A DNA stretch of 64,000 bases, from contig NZ_KB894093.1 of NCBI RefSeq assembly GCF_000374305.1, forward strand, positions 1,364,001 to 1,428,000. The letters are read 5' to 3'. The notes beneath the pieces are model-generated. The model had not been told where the DNA came from and did not search any database. It saw only the letters and a list, made by a program, of their open reading frames with translations. Positions 55,679-63,716 of the stretch are shown here, in pieces. Positions within the stretch are counted from its first letter, which is position 1. Each line of letters begins with the position of its first letter. The position numbers were made by a program, and so were the translations under genes. The stretch is from Actinomadura flavalba DSM 45200. Its GTDB lineage: Bacteria; Actinomycetota; Actinomycetes; Streptosporangiales; Streptosporangiaceae.

Positions 55679-56155
55679 GTGGACGGTTCGGCGCAGGGTG
55701 GGGTGTTGGCGGGGGCTGAGCGGGACGCGATGCGGGGGATGTTGCAGGAGGCGGCGATCAACGCGGCGCTCGGGATGGAGATCGACGAGCTGGGGGACGG
55801 GTACGCCGTCCTGGTGATGCCGGTGGCGGAGGCGGCGTTCAACCATGTGGGGCGGCTGCACGGGGGTGCGGTGGCCGCGCTGGTGGATCAGGCGGCGGGG
55901 ACGGCCGCCGCGCGGGCCGGGGGGCTGGACCCGGCGCGGCAGACGCTGGTGACCGTGGATCTGCACGTGCGGTACCTCGGGCGGGCCCGGGGGGCCTTCG
56001 TGCGGGCGCGGGCCGAGGTGCTCAAGGTGGGGCGGCAGATCATCACCGTCGAGTGCAGGGTCACCGACGAGCACGGGGCGCTCGTCGCGGCCGGGGACTT
56101 CTCGATGATGATCGTGCCGCTCGGCGGGAACGGGGCCGGTCCGGCCGCCGGCTGA
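55679..56155 (+). CDS. PaaI-type hotdog-fold thioesterase
   Basis: A 158-residue protein of the 4HBT family. The hallmark is HVGRLHGGAVAALVDQAAGTAA, followed by LVTVDLHVRYLGRARGAFVRARAEV. Such enzymes hydrolyse acyl- or aryl-CoA thioesters. The GTG at 55679 is chosen because GGAGG stands 6 nt upstream. It diverges from the restriction gene across 99 nt. Confidence 0.85.
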   Translation: MDGSAQGGVLAGAERDAMRGMLQEAAINAALGMEIDELGDGYAVLVMPVAEAAFNHVGRLHGGAVAALVDQAAGTAAARAGGLDPARQTLVTVDLHVRYLGRARGAFVRARAEVLKVGRQIITVECRVTDEHGALVAAGDFSMMIVPLGGNGAGPAAG

Positions 56156-56587
56156 GCCCGCCGGGGCCGATCACGGTGTGGCGGCTGGTGGTCGGCGGGC
56201 GGGCGGCGGATCGTGGTCGTGCACAGGTCATGATCTGGGGATAACGCTGCGTACAACGTGTGGACACGGAAACGCACAGGCGGCGCGGGGCTGGGCACAA
56301 CGTTATCCACAGGCTGTGGATTCTGCTGTTCATGGCCGGATGACCTGCGACGTTGACGTGCATGACCGCGATCCACCGGTGGACGAGGCGGTGGACAACT
56401 CTCGTCCACCGTTTCCCGAGGCTGGGGATCGTCCTCGTCCACATGCTGGGGACGAAGCCGCGTCGTCCACCGTTCCCGGGCGGGCGCGCGCCGGTTGTGC
56501 ACAGGGCGCGAAAGGTGGGGTTTCCCCCACCCGGGTTCTGGTGGCGGCACCGCTGTGCGCGGCGTCCGGACGCGATGGGATCGGACC
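56156..56587. other. Non-coding DnaA-box cluster A
   Basis: No gene is supported in these 432 nt. DnaA-box-like 9-mers are dense: TGGGGATAA 56236-56244, TGTGGACAC 56259-56267, TTATCCACA 56303-56311 (perfect) facing TGTGGATTC 56315-56323, GGTGGACAA 56390-56398, TCGTCCACC 56402-56410, TCGTCCACA 56435-56443, TCGTCCACC 56463-56471 and TTGTGCACA 56495-56503. This resembles oriC (42.7-43.1 kb) in style but lies about 13.5 kb to its right. Confidence 0.75.
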
Positions 56588-57238
56588 ATGCAGACGACGT
56601 TGGTCCCCCTCCGCGCCCTGCGCGTCGTGCTCGGCGCGCTGACGGGCGGTGCCCTGATCGCCGGGCTCGTCCACGAGTCGCCGGCGCGGATCGCGGTCGC
56701 GGAGCTGACCGGCTCGGGGACGCGGTGGACCGCGGCCTGGAGCACCGACGTGCGGCCGCCCGGCACGGCCGCCGCCGCGGACTGGTCGGCGCGGGGCTTC
56801 GAGCGGGAGACGCTGCGGCAGATCGTGCCGCTGAACGCCGGGGGCGACCGGGTGCGCGTCCGGCTGTCCAACCGGTACGGCGCGCAGCCGCTGCGGATCA
56901 CCGCGCTGAGCGTCGCGCGGTCCGCCGGCGGGCCCGCGGTCCACCGCGACAGCGTCCGCCTGCTGCGCTTCAGCGGTGCGCCGGGCGTCGTCGTCGCGCC
57001 CGGGACGGAGGCCGTGTCCGACCCGCTGCCGTTCACGGCGCGGGCCCGCGACCGGCTCGCGCTGACGGTCGCGTACGCGCGGGCGACCGGCCCGGCGACC
57101 TACCGGCCGTCCGCGTCGTCGGTGTCCTACCGCGCGGGCGGCGACCACGTGACGGACGCGCCGGGCCGGATCTTCACCGACTTCAGCGCGGCCTGGTACC
57201 ACCTCGCCCGGGTGGAGACCGCGGGCGTCGCGGCCTGA
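56588..57238 (+). CDS. Truncated SGNH/GDSL-hydrolase-like protein: N-terminal beta domain only
   Basis: A 216-residue secreted-type protein with an N-terminal hydrophobic signal (LRVVLGALTGGALIAGLVH). The rest matches the N-terminal domain of actinomycete SGNH hydrolases: WTAAWSTDVRPP, FERETLRQIVPLNAGGDRVRVRLSNRYG, ASSVSYRAGGDHV and FSAAWYHLARVE. Full-length members continue into a GDS motif with the catalytic Ser; here a stop follows and no GDS motif is found downstream in any frame. So the catalytic domain is missing. It may be a relic or a stand-alone carbohydrate-binding domain. It is flanked by the two DnaA-box clusters. Confidence 0.75.
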   Translation: MQTTLVPLRALRVVLGALTGGALIAGLVHESPARIAVAELTGSGTRWTAAWSTDVRPPGTAAAADWSARGFERETLRQIVPLNAGGDRVRVRLSNRYGAQPLRITALSVARSAGGPAVHRDSVRLLRFSGAPGVVVAPGTEAVSDPLPFTARARDRLALTVAYARATGPATYRPSASSVSYRAGGDHVTDAPGRIFTDFSAAWYHLARVETAGVAA

Positions 57239-57239
57239 G

Positions 57240-57259
57240 CACACCCGGCGCCGGGTGTG
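57240..57259 (+). terminator. 20-nt perfect palindrome after the truncated SGNH gene
   Basis: CACACCCGGC-GCCGGGTGTG begins one nucleotide after the stop codon; it is a likely RNA hairpin terminator without a T-tract. Confidence 0.55.
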
Positions 57260-57727
57260 GACCGCACCGGCGTGTCGCGTAGGCGAGCGGGCGCGGGCGC
57301 GGTCGGCTTGGGGACAACGCTGGGGACGACCGGTGGGCAACGTTGTCCACCGGTCCGGCGGCCATGTGGACGAGATTTGCCCACAGCCTGTGCACAACCG
57401 GTCGCCGACCGCGCGGGACGGACGCGATGTCGCTGGTCAGAGAGTTATCCACCGGAGGCTGGCGCGGGCCGAACCTGTTGATCAAAATGGGGACGGGACG
57501 TGGACAGCCGGAATCGCTCCGATGCACAGGCTGTGCACACACGTTATCCACAGGCTGTGGAAACAGTGGGGTGAAATCGGGAGCGGCGCACGCGTCCGGC
57601 CACGGGGGCCGGAGGCGGCGTGCGAGCGTCCGGTATGTGCCGTGAGCTGCGCGGGCACGCCGACGCCGGGTGTCGGCGTCCGCACGTCCCGGGCTGCGGA
57701 AGACGCGACCCAAGCCTGTGGATAAAT
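57260..57727. other. Non-coding DnaA-box cluster B
   Basis: No gene is supported. Box-like 9-mers: TTGTCCACC 57343-57351, TGTGGACGA 57365-57373, TTGCCCACA 57377-57385 facing TGTGCACAA 57389-57397, TTATCCACC 57445-57453, TGTGCACAC 57532-57540, TTATCCACA 57544-57552 (perfect) facing TGTGGAAAC 57556-57564, and TGTGGATAA 57717-57725 (perfect). The 20-mer CGTTATCCACAGGCTGTGGA occurs exactly both here (57542-57561) and in cluster A (56301-56320). Confidence 0.75.
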
Positions 57728-57743
57728 GCGAACGTGTGTTCGA
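57728..57743 (+). promoter_or_regulatory. LexA (SOS) box
   Basis: CGAAC-GTGT-GTTCG (57729-57742), flanked by g and a, fits the actinobacterial SOS box TCGAAC-N4-GTTCGA with a perfect inner 5+5 dyad. A -10-like TAGGGT (57752-57757) follows, 8 nt before the ATG at 57766, so LexA bound here would cover the promoter. Confidence 0.8.
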
Positions 57744-57765
57744 GTGCCTGGTAGGGTCCGGGGCC

Positions 57766-57987
57766 ATGGGGCACCTTCTCAACGAGCCGGTCGTCGCCGA
57801 GCACGACGCCGTCGGCCGGCTCACCGCGTACCGCTGGCGGGGCGAGCGGTACACCGTCGACGCCGTGATCAAGAGCTACGAGGCCCGCGCCTACCGCGTC
57901 CGCGTGACGGGCGAGGCGGGCAGCGCCGTGGTCGAACTCGGCCGCGACGCCGACCGCTGGCGGCTGCGCCATGTCTTCCCGGCCTGA
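57766..57987 (+). CDS. Small uncharacterised protein under a LexA box (DUF6504-like pattern)
   Basis: A 73-residue protein with the pattern YRWRGERYTVDAVIKSY... YRVRV... VVELGRDADRWRLRHVF. This resembles the small all-beta DUF6504 proteins found alone or next to error-prone polymerases in actinobacteria; the match is my recollection of the pattern, not a search. The ATG at 57766 is 8 nt after a -10-like TAGGGT, so the transcript is probably leaderless. The LexA box and a DnaA box (57717-57725) upstream point to DNA-damage control. Confidence 0.75.
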   Translation: MGHLLNEPVVAEHDAVGRLTAYRWRGERYTVDAVIKSYEARAYRVRVTGEAGSAVVELGRDADRWRLRHVFPA

Positions 57988-57997
57988 GCCGGGGGCG

Positions 57998-58789
57998 TCA
58001 GCGTTTGCCGCGCTGCGCCGCGGCCAGGTCGCGGCCGACCTGGGCGCCGCCGGTGCGGCGCTGGACGGCGGCGGCGAACGACGGCGCCACGCCGCTGATC
58101 GCCGCGCCGAGCCGCAGCGCGAGCGGCGCGACGTCGGTCTCGGCGGTGTCGCGCTCGATCGCGCGGACGGTCGCGCGGGCGACGTCGGCGGGCGTCCTCG
58201 TCCCGACGCCGAACGGCAGCGTCACGCGCGCGTCGGCGAACATCCCCGCGTCCCGGATGAACCCGGGAAAGACGGTCGAGACGCCGACGCCGTGCGGACG
58301 CAGGTCCTCGCGCAGCGCCAGGGCGAAGCCGCGCAGCCCGAACTTGGTCGCGTTGTAGAGGCTGGCGTGTCCGGATGCGGCCTTGCCCGCCAGCGACGAC
58401 ACGAACACCAGGTGCCCGGTGCGGCGCGCGACCATCCGCTCGGCGGCCAGCTTCGCCATGACGATGGGCGCGCGCAGGTTGACGTCGAGGGCCCGGTCGA
58501 TCGCGTCGACCGGGTAGTCGCTGAGGAGCCCCGACGCGGGCAGCGCCGCGTTGGCGACGAGGACGTCGATCTCCCCGGCGGCGTCGAGCAGCGCGGCGGG
58601 GGCGTCCGGCTCGGCGAGATCGGCGGGGACGGCGGTGCCGCCGAGGCGTTCGGCGAGCGGCTCCAGCACGTCGATGCGCCGTCCGCTGAGGACGACGTGC
58701 GCGCCGCGCCCGGCGAGCGCCGTCGCCAGCGCCGCGCCGATGCCGCCGGTCGCTCCGGTCACGAGCACTTTGGCGCCTTCCAGCCTCAT
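57998..58789 (-). CDS. Short-chain dehydrogenase/reductase
   Basis: A 263-residue Rossmann-fold oxidoreductase. The cofactor motif is TGATGGIG (11-18), with NAA (80-82) and the catalytic N104, S132, Y145 and K149 (YNATK). The R36-R37 pair after the second strand (LSGRR) favours NADP. The substrate is unknown. The C-terminal part (GAAISGVAPSFAAAVQRRTG) is typical of membrane-associated lipid-type SDRs. It converges on the SOS-box gene, 10 nt apart. Confidence 0.9.
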   Translation of the reverse strand: MRLEGAKVLVTGATGGIGAALATALAGRGAHVVLSGRRIDVLEPLAERLGGTAVPADLAEPDAPAALLDAAGEIDVLVANAALPASGLLSDYPVDAIDRALDVNLRAPIVMAKLAAERMVARRTGHLVFVSSLAGKAASGHASLYNATKFGLRGFALALREDLRPHGVGVSTVFPGFIRDAGMFADARVTLPFGVGTRTPADVARATVRAIERDTAETDVAPLALRLGAAISGVAPSFAAAVQRRTGGAQVGRDLAAAQRGKR

Positions 58790-59005
58790 GCGGGGGATTG
58801 TTCCATCACCGTCCGTCTCTCGGTAGGGCCGTGCGGTCGGTCGTTTTCGCGCCGAGTTCGGATGTTGGGTCCGATACCGCCGAGCGGGTGCGGGGCGCCG
58901 TCCCGTGGTTGCTAGGCTGCGAGGAGCCTGGGGGGAAGGTTCGCCCGTGATCCGTCCGAGATCTCCAGGATGGACTTCATAGTCGAAGGTGAAGGGGTCC
59001 CGATC

Positions 59006-59125
59006 GTGAAGAAGCTGCTTGTTCTCGCCGTGGTCGCCGTGGGCGGTCTCGCCGTCTGGCGCCGGCTCCAGCAGGACCGCGCCGAGCTGGACCTGTGGAC
59101 CGAGGCCACCTCGTCCGAGAGCTGA
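59006..59125 (+). CDS. DLW-39 family microprotein
   Basis: A protein of exactly 39 residues from a GTG at 59006: KKLLVLAVVAVGGLAVWRRL, then QDRAELDLWTEATSSES. The length and the DLW near the C-terminus define the actinobacterial DLW-39 family, normally found between gyrA and the tRNA-Ala gene. It has one membrane segment with the tail outside or in the cytoplasm. AAGGGG lies 8 nt upstream of the start. The function is unknown. Confidence 0.93.
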   Translation: MKKLLVLAVVAVGGLAVWRRLQQDRAELDLWTEATSSES

Positions 59126-59267
59126 TCCGGCTCCGCATCGGCGATCCGCGCGCGACCCGAGCGGACCCCGGCGTGACCGGCACGGCGCCCCGCGCGCCCG
59201 CCCGGTTCCCGCCGGGTTCCCCGGCGTCTCCGCCGGGTCGCCGCCACAGGTAAACTGGTCCCGTCTC

Positions 59268-59340
59268 GGGGCCGTAGCTCAATTGGTAGAGCATCTGCTT
59301 TGCATGCAGAAGGTCTGGGGTTCGATTCCCCACGGCTCCA
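59268..59340 (+). tRNA. tRNA-Ala (anticodon TGC)
   Basis: A 73-nt cloverleaf: acceptor GGGGCCG/CGGCTCC (59268-59274 with 59333-59339), D-arm AGCTCAATTGGTAGAGC, anticodon TGC at 59301-59303, and T-arm GGGGTTCGATTCCCC. The discriminator is A; CCA is not encoded. A TAAACT (59251-59256) upstream is a good -10. Confidence 0.97.
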
Positions 59341-59346
59341 CCCACG

Positions 59347-59370
59347 AAGACGCCCTCCGGGGCGTTTTCG
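59347..59370 (+). terminator. Terminator after tRNA-Ala
   Basis: ACGCCC-TCCG-GGGCGT followed by TTTCGCATTTC; with flanks the stem reaches about 10 bp with one mismatch. Confidence 0.75.
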
Positions 59371-59377
59371 CATTTCA

Positions 59378-59422
59378 GGCCCCGTTCGCACGCGAACGGG
59401 GCCCGCCGCATCGGCGGGCCCC
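59378..59422. terminator. Two mutually exclusive hairpins between tRNA-Ala and the ArsB/NhaD gene
   Basis: An 11-bp stem (59378-59388 with 59393-59403) and a second 11-bp stem (59398-59408 with 59412-59422) share six bases, so only one can form at a time. They lie 13 nt beyond the stop of the convergent transporter gene and probably act as its terminator. Confidence 0.6.
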
Positions 59423-59435
59423 GTCCACCTGGGCG

Positions 59436-60719
59436 CTAGAGGAAGTAGCGCAAGGCTACGTACACCCAGGCCATTACCGTCGTTAGGAAGGTGACGATGA
59501 GGCCGTAGCGGGTGAACTGCCAGAAGGAGATGTGGTTGCCGGTGCGGGCGGCGATGCCGATGGCGACGACGTTGGCGCTCGCCGCGACGGCGGTGCCGTT
59601 GCCGCCGAAGTCGGCGCCCAGGGCGAACGCCCACCACAGCGCCTCGCCCTCGCCCGCCGGGGCGCCCTCGACGAGGCCCTCGACGATCGGCGCCATCGTC
59701 GCCACGTACGGGATGTTGTCGAAGAAGGCGCCGAGGACGGCCGAGCCGAACAGCAGGCCCGTCGCGGCGGCGAAGTAGTTGTCCCCGACGACGTCGATCG
59801 TCCAGGTGCCGATCGTCTCGATGACGCCGGTGTGCGTCAGGCCCGACACCATCGCGAAGAGGCCGAAGAAGAACACCAGCGTCGGCCACTCGACCTCGGA
59901 GATGACGTCCGAGACGTCCTCGCGCGACACGAGCACCATGACGCCCGCGCCGACGAGCGCGATGATCGACGGCTCGATGTGGAACACCGAGTGCAGCCCG
60001 AACGCGATGACGACGCCCGCCATCACGATCATGCAGCGGACGAGCAGCGCCGGGTCGGTGATGGCGCGGCGCTCCTGGAGGGCCATCACTTCGGCGACGT
60101 TGTCGGGGTTGTAGCGGAACGACTTGCGGAACATCACGCGGGTCAGCAGGACGAACACCACGAACACGACGACGACGATCGGCGCCATGTTGATGAGGAA
60201 GTCGTTGAAGCTGAATCCGGCCCGGCTGCCGATGATGATGTTGGGCGGGTCACCGATGAGCGTCGCCGCGCCGCCGATGTTCGACGCGAGGATCTCCGCG
60301 ATCAGGTAGGGCTGCGCCGGGATGTCGAGCCGTCTGCAGACGACGACGGTGACGGGCGCCACCAGCATGATCGTCGTGACGTTGTCCAGGAACGGCGACG
60401 CGATGGCGGTGATCGCCATCAGCATGACCATCAGCCGGTAGGGCCGCCCGCGCGAGCGCTTGGCCGCCCAGATCGCCAGGTAGTCGAAAGCGCCGGTCCG
60501 TTTGATCACCCCGACGATGATCATCATGCCGAGCAGCAGGAAGATGACGTTCCAGTCGATGCCCTCGTGCTCGGAGAAGAACACCTCCGCGCCGGGGATG
60601 AGGCCGAGGACGGCCATCAGCCCGGCGGCGACGAGCACGACCTTGACCTTGTCGACCTTCTCCGTCGCGATGAAGAAGAACGCCGTGATGAAGATCGCGA
60701 GCGCGATGATCCCGCTCAT
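59436..60719 (-). CDS. ArsB/NhaD-type ion transporter (SLC13 superfamily)
   Basis: A 427-residue integral membrane protein with about twelve segments. Family signatures: FLDNVTTIMLVAPVTV, NIGGAATLIGDPPNIIIG (the first substrate loop) and FFDNIPYVATMAPIV with FGGNGTAVAASANVVAIG (the second repeat). The group contains arsenite pumps, Na+/H+ antiporters and anion carriers; no ars genes are adjacent, so NhaD-like antiport is at least as likely. It is downstream of a CBS-domain gene (16-nt gap), which may sense energy state for it. Confidence 0.9.
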   Translation of the reverse strand: MSGIIALAIFITAFFFIATEKVDKVKVVLVAAGLMAVLGLIPGAEVFFSEHEGIDWNVIFLLLGMMIIVGVIKRTGAFDYLAIWAAKRSRGRPYRLMVMLMAITAIASPFLDNVTTIMLVAPVTVVVCRRLDIPAQPYLIAEILASNIGGAATLIGDPPNIIIGSRAGFSFNDFLINMAPIVVVVFVVFVLLTRVMFRKSFRYNPDNVAEVMALQERRAITDPALLVRCMIVMAGVVIAFGLHSVFHIEPSIIALVGAGVMVLVSREDVSDVISEVEWPTLVFFFGLFAMVSGLTHTGVIETIGTWTIDVVGDNYFAAATGLLFGSAVLGAFFDNIPYVATMAPIVEGLVEGAPAGEGEALWWAFALGADFGGNGTAVAASANVVAIGIAARTGNHISFWQFTRYGLIVTFLTTVMAWVYVALRYFL

Positions 60720-60735
60720 CGGACCCGCTCCGGGG

Positions 60736-61194
60736 TCAGGAGTCCGGTTCGCCCAACGCCAGGATCGACACCAGGCGGTCCAGCGTGACGGCCCCGGTCA
60801 GCGATCCGGTCTCGTCCACGACGGCGATCAGCGGGCTGCGCACGGAGGCCATCAGCCCGGCGACCTCCAGCAGCGTCGCCTCGGCGCGCACCGTGACGGG
60901 TTTCGCCTTCGGCCGCGCGAGGCAGTCGCCCACGCTCATCTCCGCGAGCTCCTGCCAGAACAGGTCGGCGTGCGCCTCGTCCACGATGCGGGTGAGCGCC
61001 GGGTCCTCCTGGTAGGCGCGCGGGACGATGAGCCGCAGCACCTGGGTGCCCGGCAGCACCTGCACCGGGCGGCGCCGTTCGTCCACGACGATCAGTCCGG
61101 GGAGGCGCCCCAGCCCCATGACGCGGACGGCGCGCGCGACGGGATCGGCGAGCGTCACCGTGGGGATCTGAACAGCGATATCGCTTGCCCGCAT
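60736..61194 (-). CDS. CBS-domain pair protein
   Basis: A 152-residue protein made of a CBS pair: repeat 1 [40 protein letters not shown], and repeat 2 [48 protein letters not shown] pairs bind adenine nucleotides. The ATG at 61194 has AAAGGA upstream. It forms an operon with the ArsB/NhaD transporter and diverges from a NarL-type response regulator, whose target it may be. Confidence 0.9.
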   Translation of the reverse strand: MRASDIAVQIPTVTLADPVARAVRVMGLGRLPGLIVVDERRRPVQVLPGTQVLRLIVPRAYQEDPALTRIVDEAHADLFWQELAEMSVGDCLARPKAKPVTVRAEATLLEVAGLMASVRSPLIAVVDETGSLTGAVTLDRLVSILALGEPDS

Positions 61195-61407
61195 GACGTC
61201 CTTTCGGGCGGTGCCCGGTCTCAACGACGATGACATGTCCTTCCAGTCTGTCCCCGTGGCGCGCCGGTGACCGTCTTCTCCCTGGTAAGGATGGGAGTCA
61301 GTAGCCACACGGGCCATCGGGACTGACACCCATTTACGGGGGTCGTGACCGTGTAGTTCGCCGGTCCGTGTGGACGCGTCGCGTGCCGTCGAGGAGAGTG
61401 GGAGGTC

Positions 61408-62067
61408 ATGAGCACCGAGCCGCCCACCCGCATCCTGCTCGCCGACGACCACGCGCTCGTCCGCCGCGGGCTGCGGCTCATCCTGGACGCCGAGCCCGAC
61501 CTGACCGTCGTCGCGGAGGCCGACGACGGCGCGGAGGCGGTGCGGCTGTGCCGTCCCGGCGAGGTCGACCTGGTCATCCTGGACATCGCGATGCCGCGCA
61601 TGACGGGGTTGCAGGCGGCGCGGGAGATCGCACGGACGGCGCCCGGGGTGCGCATCCTGATCCTGTCGATGTACGACAACGAGCAGTACTTCTTCGCCGC
61701 GCTCAAGGCGGGCGCGTCCGGTTACGTGCTGAAATCGGTGGCGGACCGGGACCTGCTGGAGGCGTGCCGCTCCGCGATGCGCGGCGAGCCGTTCCTGTAC
61801 CCGGGCGCGGTGACGGCGCTGATCCGCGAGTACCTGCGCCGCGACTGGCGCGGCGGCGAGGTCCCCGACAGCGTCCTGACGCCGCGCGAGGAGGAGGTCA
61901 TCAAGCTGATCGCGGAGGGCCACTCGTCCAAGGAGATCGCGGCGACGCTCTCGATCAGCGTCAAGACGGTGGACCGCCACCGCGCCAACATCCTCGGCAA
62001 GCTCGGCCTGCGCGACCGCCTCGAACTGACCAAGTACGCGATCCGGGTGGGCCTGGTCGAACCGTGA
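61408..62067 (+). CDS. NarL/FixJ-type response regulator
   Basis: A 219-residue two-component regulator. The receiver domain has acidic D13-D14, phospho-acceptor D59 ([11 protein letters not shown]) and the Lys in GYVLKSV. The LuxR-type HTH is [25 protein letters not shown]... [15 protein letters not shown]. It faces its probable histidine kinase (62077-63045) tail to tail, 9 nt apart, and diverges from the CBS-transporter operon. The GGGCC/GGGAC-rich gap 61300-61350 may hold its sites. Confidence 0.93.
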   Translation: MSTEPPTRILLADDHALVRRGLRLILDAEPDLTVVAEADDGAEAVRLCRPGEVDLVILDIAMPRMTGLQAAREIARTAPGVRILILSMYDNEQYFFAALKAGASGYVLKSVADRDLLEACRSAMRGEPFLYPGAVTALIREYLRRDWRGGEVPDSVLTPREEEVIKLIAEGHSSKEIAATLSISVKTVDRHRANILGKLGLRDRLELTKYAIRVGLVEP

Positions 62068-62076
62068 CGCGCCGGG

Positions 62077-63045
62077 TCAGGCGGCCGGGGGCACGATGAG
62101 GCGGACGCGGGTGCCGCCGCCGGGCGCCGCGTCGATGGTGAGGCGGGCGCCGATGAGGCCGGCGCGCTCGCGCATGCCGTGGATGCCGCTGCCCTCGGCG
62201 GCGGGCGGGCCGATCCCGTCGTCGGTGATGGTGAGGACGACGCCGTCCTCACCGGAGCGCAGCGAGACCTCGGCGTGGGCGGCGCGGGCGTGCCGGGCGA
62301 CGTTCGTCAGGCTCTCCTGCGCGATCCGGTAGAGGACGAGCTCGACGTCGGGGCTCAACTCGGGCAACTGGGGGCGCAGCCGCCGCGTGATCTCGGGTTC
62401 GCCCGCCCCGGCGAAGTCGTCGGTGAGGGCGGTGAGGGCGCTGAGCAGGCCGAGGTCCTCCAGGACGCCGGGACGCAGCCGGCGCGCGACGTCGCGCACC
62501 TCGTCCAGGCCGCCGCGCACCGCCTCCCGCACGGTCTCCAGCTCTTCGGCGAGGTCGTCCGGCGCCCGGTCGCGGACGCGTTTCAGCGACAGCAGCACGA
62601 CGGTGAGGCTCTGCCCGATCTCGTCGTGCAGTTCCTGGGCGATGCGGCTGCGCTCGGCCTCCTGCGCGGCGAGGACCTGCGCGGTGCTGGCGGCGCGGTC
62701 GGCCTCCAGCCGGTCGAGCATGGCGTTGAACGTGCCGATCAGGTAGCTGAGGTCGCCGTTGCCGCTGACGGGCAGCCGGTGGTGGGAGCGCAGCGAGTCG
62801 AGCCGCTCCATCAGGGTGGTGAGCCCTTCGAGCGGGGTGAGGCTGGCGCGGAGCAGGAATGCGTTCGCCGTCATCATCAGCGCGAGCCCGATGGTCAGGA
62901 CGGGCAGCTCGCCCCATAGGACGGGTGAGGACACCGTGGCGGGCGACAGCGCGAGGACCATCGTGCCGACCGCGAAGATCAGCCCGTTGAGCAGCAGCAG
63001 CCGCCAGTACAGCGCCGAGACGGGGGTCCGCGTGGGGGTGCTCAT
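62077..63045 (-). CDS. Membrane sensor histidine kinase (HisKA_3/NarX-like)
   Basis: A 322-residue kinase. Two membrane segments (WRLLLLNGLIFAVGTMVLAL and VLTIGLALMMTANAFLL) enclose a very short outside loop of about 15 residues, so a signal inside or within the membrane is likely. A HAMP-like linker leads to the phospho-acceptor His140 (ERSRIAQELHDEIGQSLTVVLL) and a GHKL ATPase (AQESLTNVARHARA, then DDGIG and GIHGMRERAGLIGARL). The ATG at 63045 is preferred to a GTG at 63060. It is convergent with its likely partner regulator. Confidence 0.9.
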   Translation of the reverse strand: MSTPTRTPVSALYWRLLLLNGLIFAVGTMVLALSPATVSSPVLWGELPVLTIGLALMMTANAFLLRASLTPLEGLTTLMERLDSLRSHHRLPVSGNGDLSYLIGTFNAMLDRLEADRAASTAQVLAAQEAERSRIAQELHDEIGQSLTVVLLSLKRVRDRAPDDLAEELETVREAVRGGLDEVRDVARRLRPGVLEDLGLLSALTALTDDFAGAGEPEITRRLRPQLPELSPDVELVLYRIAQESLTNVARHARAAHAEVSLRSGEDGVVLTITDDGIGPPAAEGSGIHGMRERAGLIGARLTIDAAPGGGTRVRLIVPPAA

Positions 63046-63184
63046 GATTCCCAAGGTCACAGCATCGGCGGCGCGATGTCCATTCCGCCGCGACGGGCTA
63101 CATGCCGGGAACCGGCCGGGATGGGGGACGGCCCCGATGGTGGCGGCGCCCGCGAGCGGTCACGCTGGAGGGGAAGGAGGGGTC

Positions 63185-63709
63185 ATGTCCGCATATGCGG
63201 CCACGATCGTCGCCCTCGCCGCCGTGGCGCTGCTCGTGGCGGCCGGGGTCCGGATCGTCGGCGAGCACGAACGGCTGGTGGTGCGCCGGTTCGGGCGCGT
63301 GCACGCCGTGCGCGCGCCGGGGCTGCGGTTCCTCGTGCCCGGCCTCGACCAGCCCGAGCGGGTGTCGATGCGCGCGACCGAGCTGGACGTGTTCGTCCGC
63401 GCCGTCACGCGCGACGACGTGGCGATCAAGGTGGAGGCGACGGTGGTGCTCGCCGTGCACGATCCGGTGACGTCGGCGCGCGAGTCCGAGCCGTCCTACG
63501 TGGGCGGGCAGGCCGCCGCCGAGGGCGCCCTGGCGGACGCGCTCGGCGACCTGACCCTCGCCGATCTCGTCGGCCGTCCCGGCCCGGCGGCGCTCACCGG
63601 ACGGATCGACGCGGCGGTGCGGCCGTGGGGCGTGCGCGTCGAGCGGGTGGCGATCACGAACGTGGACGTTCCGCTCGGCCCGGACCTGCTGGCCTGGGCG
63701 GGCCGCTGA
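63185..63709 (+). CDS. Short SPFH/band 7 membrane protein
   Basis: A 174-residue protein: one N-terminal membrane segment (ATIVALAAVALLVAAGV), then the SPFH core IVGEHERLVVRRFGRVHAVRAPGLRFLVPGLDQPERVSMR and RDDVAIKVEATVVLAVHDP, ending WGVRVERVAITNVDVP. It stops at about the point where stomatin-like proteins start their long coiled-coil, so it is a minimal version (usual length is above 250). The ATG has GAAGGAGGGG upstream. Confidence 0.88.
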   Translation: MSAYAATIVALAAVALLVAAGVRIVGEHERLVVRRFGRVHAVRAPGLRFLVPGLDQPERVSMRATELDVFVRAVTRDDVAIKVEATVVLAVHDPVTSARESEPSYVGGQAAAEGALADALGDLTLADLVGRPGPAALTGRIDAAVRPWGVRVERVAITNVDVPLGPDLLAWAGR

Positions 63710-63716
63710 CGCCCGG

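Noticed and set aside
57239..57765. A frameshifted continuation of the SGNH hydrolase
   Set aside because: All three plus frames were scanned for a GDS motif and an SGNH core; none is present and stops are frequent.
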